A stretch of DNA of 5,995 bases from Myxococcales bacterium. GTDB lineage: Bacteria > Myxococcota_A > Polyangia > Fen-1088. This document shows positions 4,915 through 5,995 of the stretch, piece after piece (the stretch's first letter is position 1; the number at the start of each line of letters is the position of its first letter). Position numbers and translations under genes: made by a program. Under the pieces are notes generated by a model. It searched no databases. It saw only the letters and a list, made by a program, of their open reading frames with translations, and was not told the origin of the DNA. The stretch spans positions 3,473-9,467 of the forward strand of contig PMNO01000490.1 of NCBI GenBank assembly GCA_003161835.1, written 5' to 3'.

Positions 4915-5995
4915 GGTCCCACCCGCATGGCCAAGGTTTGGGAGGCGGCGATCTCCCGCAATAGGGCCGCGAACGTCTTGTCTCCGGCCAAGAACTTCTG
5001 GGTGACCGCTTGCACGGCGCAGTCGCCTCGCTCCACGTTTCCGTCGGCCAGGGCGAACTTCATCAGATTGCGCGCCACGCACGACGCGAACACACCGTTG
5101 GAGGTGACCCGCTCGGCGAATTCCACCGCCGTCTTCACCTGGCCCCCTCCGGCGTCACTGGGCAGAGTGGTGGATGCGTCGATCGGACGTTGCTGATCGT
5201 CGACCAGTCGGTAGCGGCCAATGAGATCGAAGTTTTCGATGACGAGACCGTAGGGGTCGAAGGTGGTGTGACAGACCGAGCAGGGCGCCGTGGTCTGGCG
5301 GTAGAGGGACTTTTCGCGCTCCGAGCTGTTCGCCAGCATGGTGGTCACGGTCGCGATCTGGTCGGTCAGCGTCTGTGGGGGTGCCGGCGGGTTGCTCGCG
5401 CAGAGAATCGTCGAGCCGACGGCCAGCCCGCGCGCCACCACGGAGCTGGCGTCCGTACGCGCCCGGGAGGTCAGGAAGCCGAGCTGCGTCAGCAGCCCGG
5501 CCCGCACGTCCGGCAGTTGCACAGGGACGAAAGTGGCCGCCGTCTTGGCGGAGCCGGCCGGAAAGGGAACGCCGTAAAGGTTCGCGAGATCCGGATTCAC
5601 TTCGGACTGGCGCGACAAGAGCAAGTCGTCGACCTTCCCTTTCCACAACACGCTGGTCAAGAAATCTTGGGTCTCGCGCAGCATCGCGTTCTGGACTCCG
5701 ATGGTGTACGCGGGGACCTTGGCCGGATCGATGACCACCGAGGCCAGATTGGCAATCCCAAAGTAGGCGAACATGGCCTGCTGCATGTTGGCCTGCACCG
5801 CGGGTAGAGCCAGCATGCGGTCGGCCTGTGCGGCCACAGCCGCTGACGTGGTCAGGGTTCCTTGCCGGGCGGCATCCAGCAGCGGCTGATCCGGAGGACC
5901 GTCGGTGAGGAAGTAGGCGATCTGGCTGGCGGCCTCGTAGGGGGTCAGCGAGGCCGCACCGGCCGATGTGATGGCGGCGGGGTCGCCGAGTTCCC
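4911..5995 (-). CDS. DUF1592/DUF1588/DUF1585 domain protein with CxxCH haem site, 5' end outside window
   Basis: The frame is open to the right edge; 360 residues of the C-terminal part are visible and no start is needed inside the window. The visible part opens at the DUF1595/DUF1592 boundary with LTPYEAASQIAYFL (16-29), then DUF1592 to about residue 145, including VQNAMLRETQDFLTSVLW and NPDLANLYGVPFP. DUF1588 follows (about 161-260) with RAGLLTQLGFLTSRARTDAS and the haem-binding CSVCH at 238-242 (bases 5268-5282), within CHTTFDPYGL. DUF1585 (about 285-357) closes the protein with ASCVARNLMKFALADG. Family members usually exceed 700 residues and carry an export signal plus DUF1587/DUF1595 regions upstream, so perhaps half is missing. 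CxxCH implies covalent haem attachment in the periplasm, hence a possible electron-transfer role; the substrate is unknown. Its stop overlaps the DUF1552 ATG. Confidence 0.92.
   Translation of the reverse strand, partial: ELGDPAAITSAGAASLTPYEAASQIAYFLTDGPPDQPLLDAARQGTLTTSAAVAAQADRMLALPAVQANMQQAMFAYFGIANLASVVIDPAKVPAYTIGVQNAMLRETQDFLTSVLWKGKVDDLLLSRQSEVNPDLANLYGVPFPAGSAKTAATFVPVQLPDVRAGLLTQLGFLTSRARTDASSVVARGLAVGSTILCASNPPAPPQTLTDQIATVTTMLANSSEREKSLYRQTTAPCSVCHTTFDPYGLVIENFDLIGRYRLVDDQQRPIDASTTLPSDAGGGQVKTAVEFAERVTSNGVFASCVARNLMKFALADGNVERGDCAVQAVTQKFLAGDKTFAALLREIAASQTLAMRVGP

Noticed and set aside
4915..5082. N-terminal extension of the DUF1552 gene to an upstream in-frame start
   Set aside because: The extension overlaps the coding end of the DUF1585 region, is Arg-rich and shadow-like, and would bury the Tat signal at residue 66.
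5010..5807. 265-codon plus-strand open frame
   Set aside because: It is antisense to DUF1592/DUF1588/DUF1585, including the CxxCH site; its His/Gly-rich translation has no family character.
1..5995. CRISPR array, tRNA/rRNA genes, insertion sequence or phage genes
   Set aside because: No regularly spaced repeats, no tRNA- or rRNA-like conserved segments and no transposase or phage motifs were seen on either strand.

Overview
The window is a high-GC segment in which every well-supported gene lies on the minus strand, so transcription runs from position 5995 down to 1. The gene content suggests a Myxococcota bacterium, probably class Polyangia. The reasons are a DUF1592/DUF1588/DUF1585 protein paired with a DUF1552 protein, Gly/Ser/Thr-rich 'TGG' linkers behind a lipobox, and a one-TM protein with a myxobacterial-style TPR-like tail. 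This taxonomic call is inferred from gene style, not from a search.

Right block (5995 to 2372): three genes are translationally coupled. The first, open at the right edge, is a large exported protein with DUF1592, DUF1588 and DUF1585 regions and one CxxCH haem-binding site. It overlaps a Tat-exported DUF1552 protein by 4 bases (ATGA). That gene overlaps a lipoprotein by 4 bases (GTGA). The lipoprotein has a long Gly-rich linker and a roughly 190-residue C-terminal domain that may be a divergent SGNH-like fold. The DUF1592/DUF1552 pair recurs in Planctomycetes, Verrucomicrobia and Myxococcota, and I know of no established biochemical role for it. The lipoprotein looks like an added third member.

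Middle (2371 to 2096): a 276-base gap contains small inverted repeats and presumably the promoter of the left block. On the plus strand it also holds a short open stretch resembling the N-terminal motif of DUF4038/apiosidase-like glycoside hydrolases, possibly a gene remnant.

Left block (2095 to 1): a single-pass membrane protein with a TPR-like C-terminus is followed after 3 bases, in the same frame, by a secreted GH16 beta-glucanase-type enzyme with an intact ExDxxE catalytic motif. The GH16 stop codon overlaps (ATGA) the start of a further reading frame. That frame runs off the left edge and encodes a signal-peptide-like, Cys-containing N-terminus.

Taken together, the window encodes cell-envelope and secreted functions: a putative periplasmic redox or hydrolase-like pair with a lipoprotein partner, and a polysaccharide-degrading module with a membrane protein of possible regulatory role. 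No tRNA, rRNA, CRISPR array, transposase or phage gene was seen.
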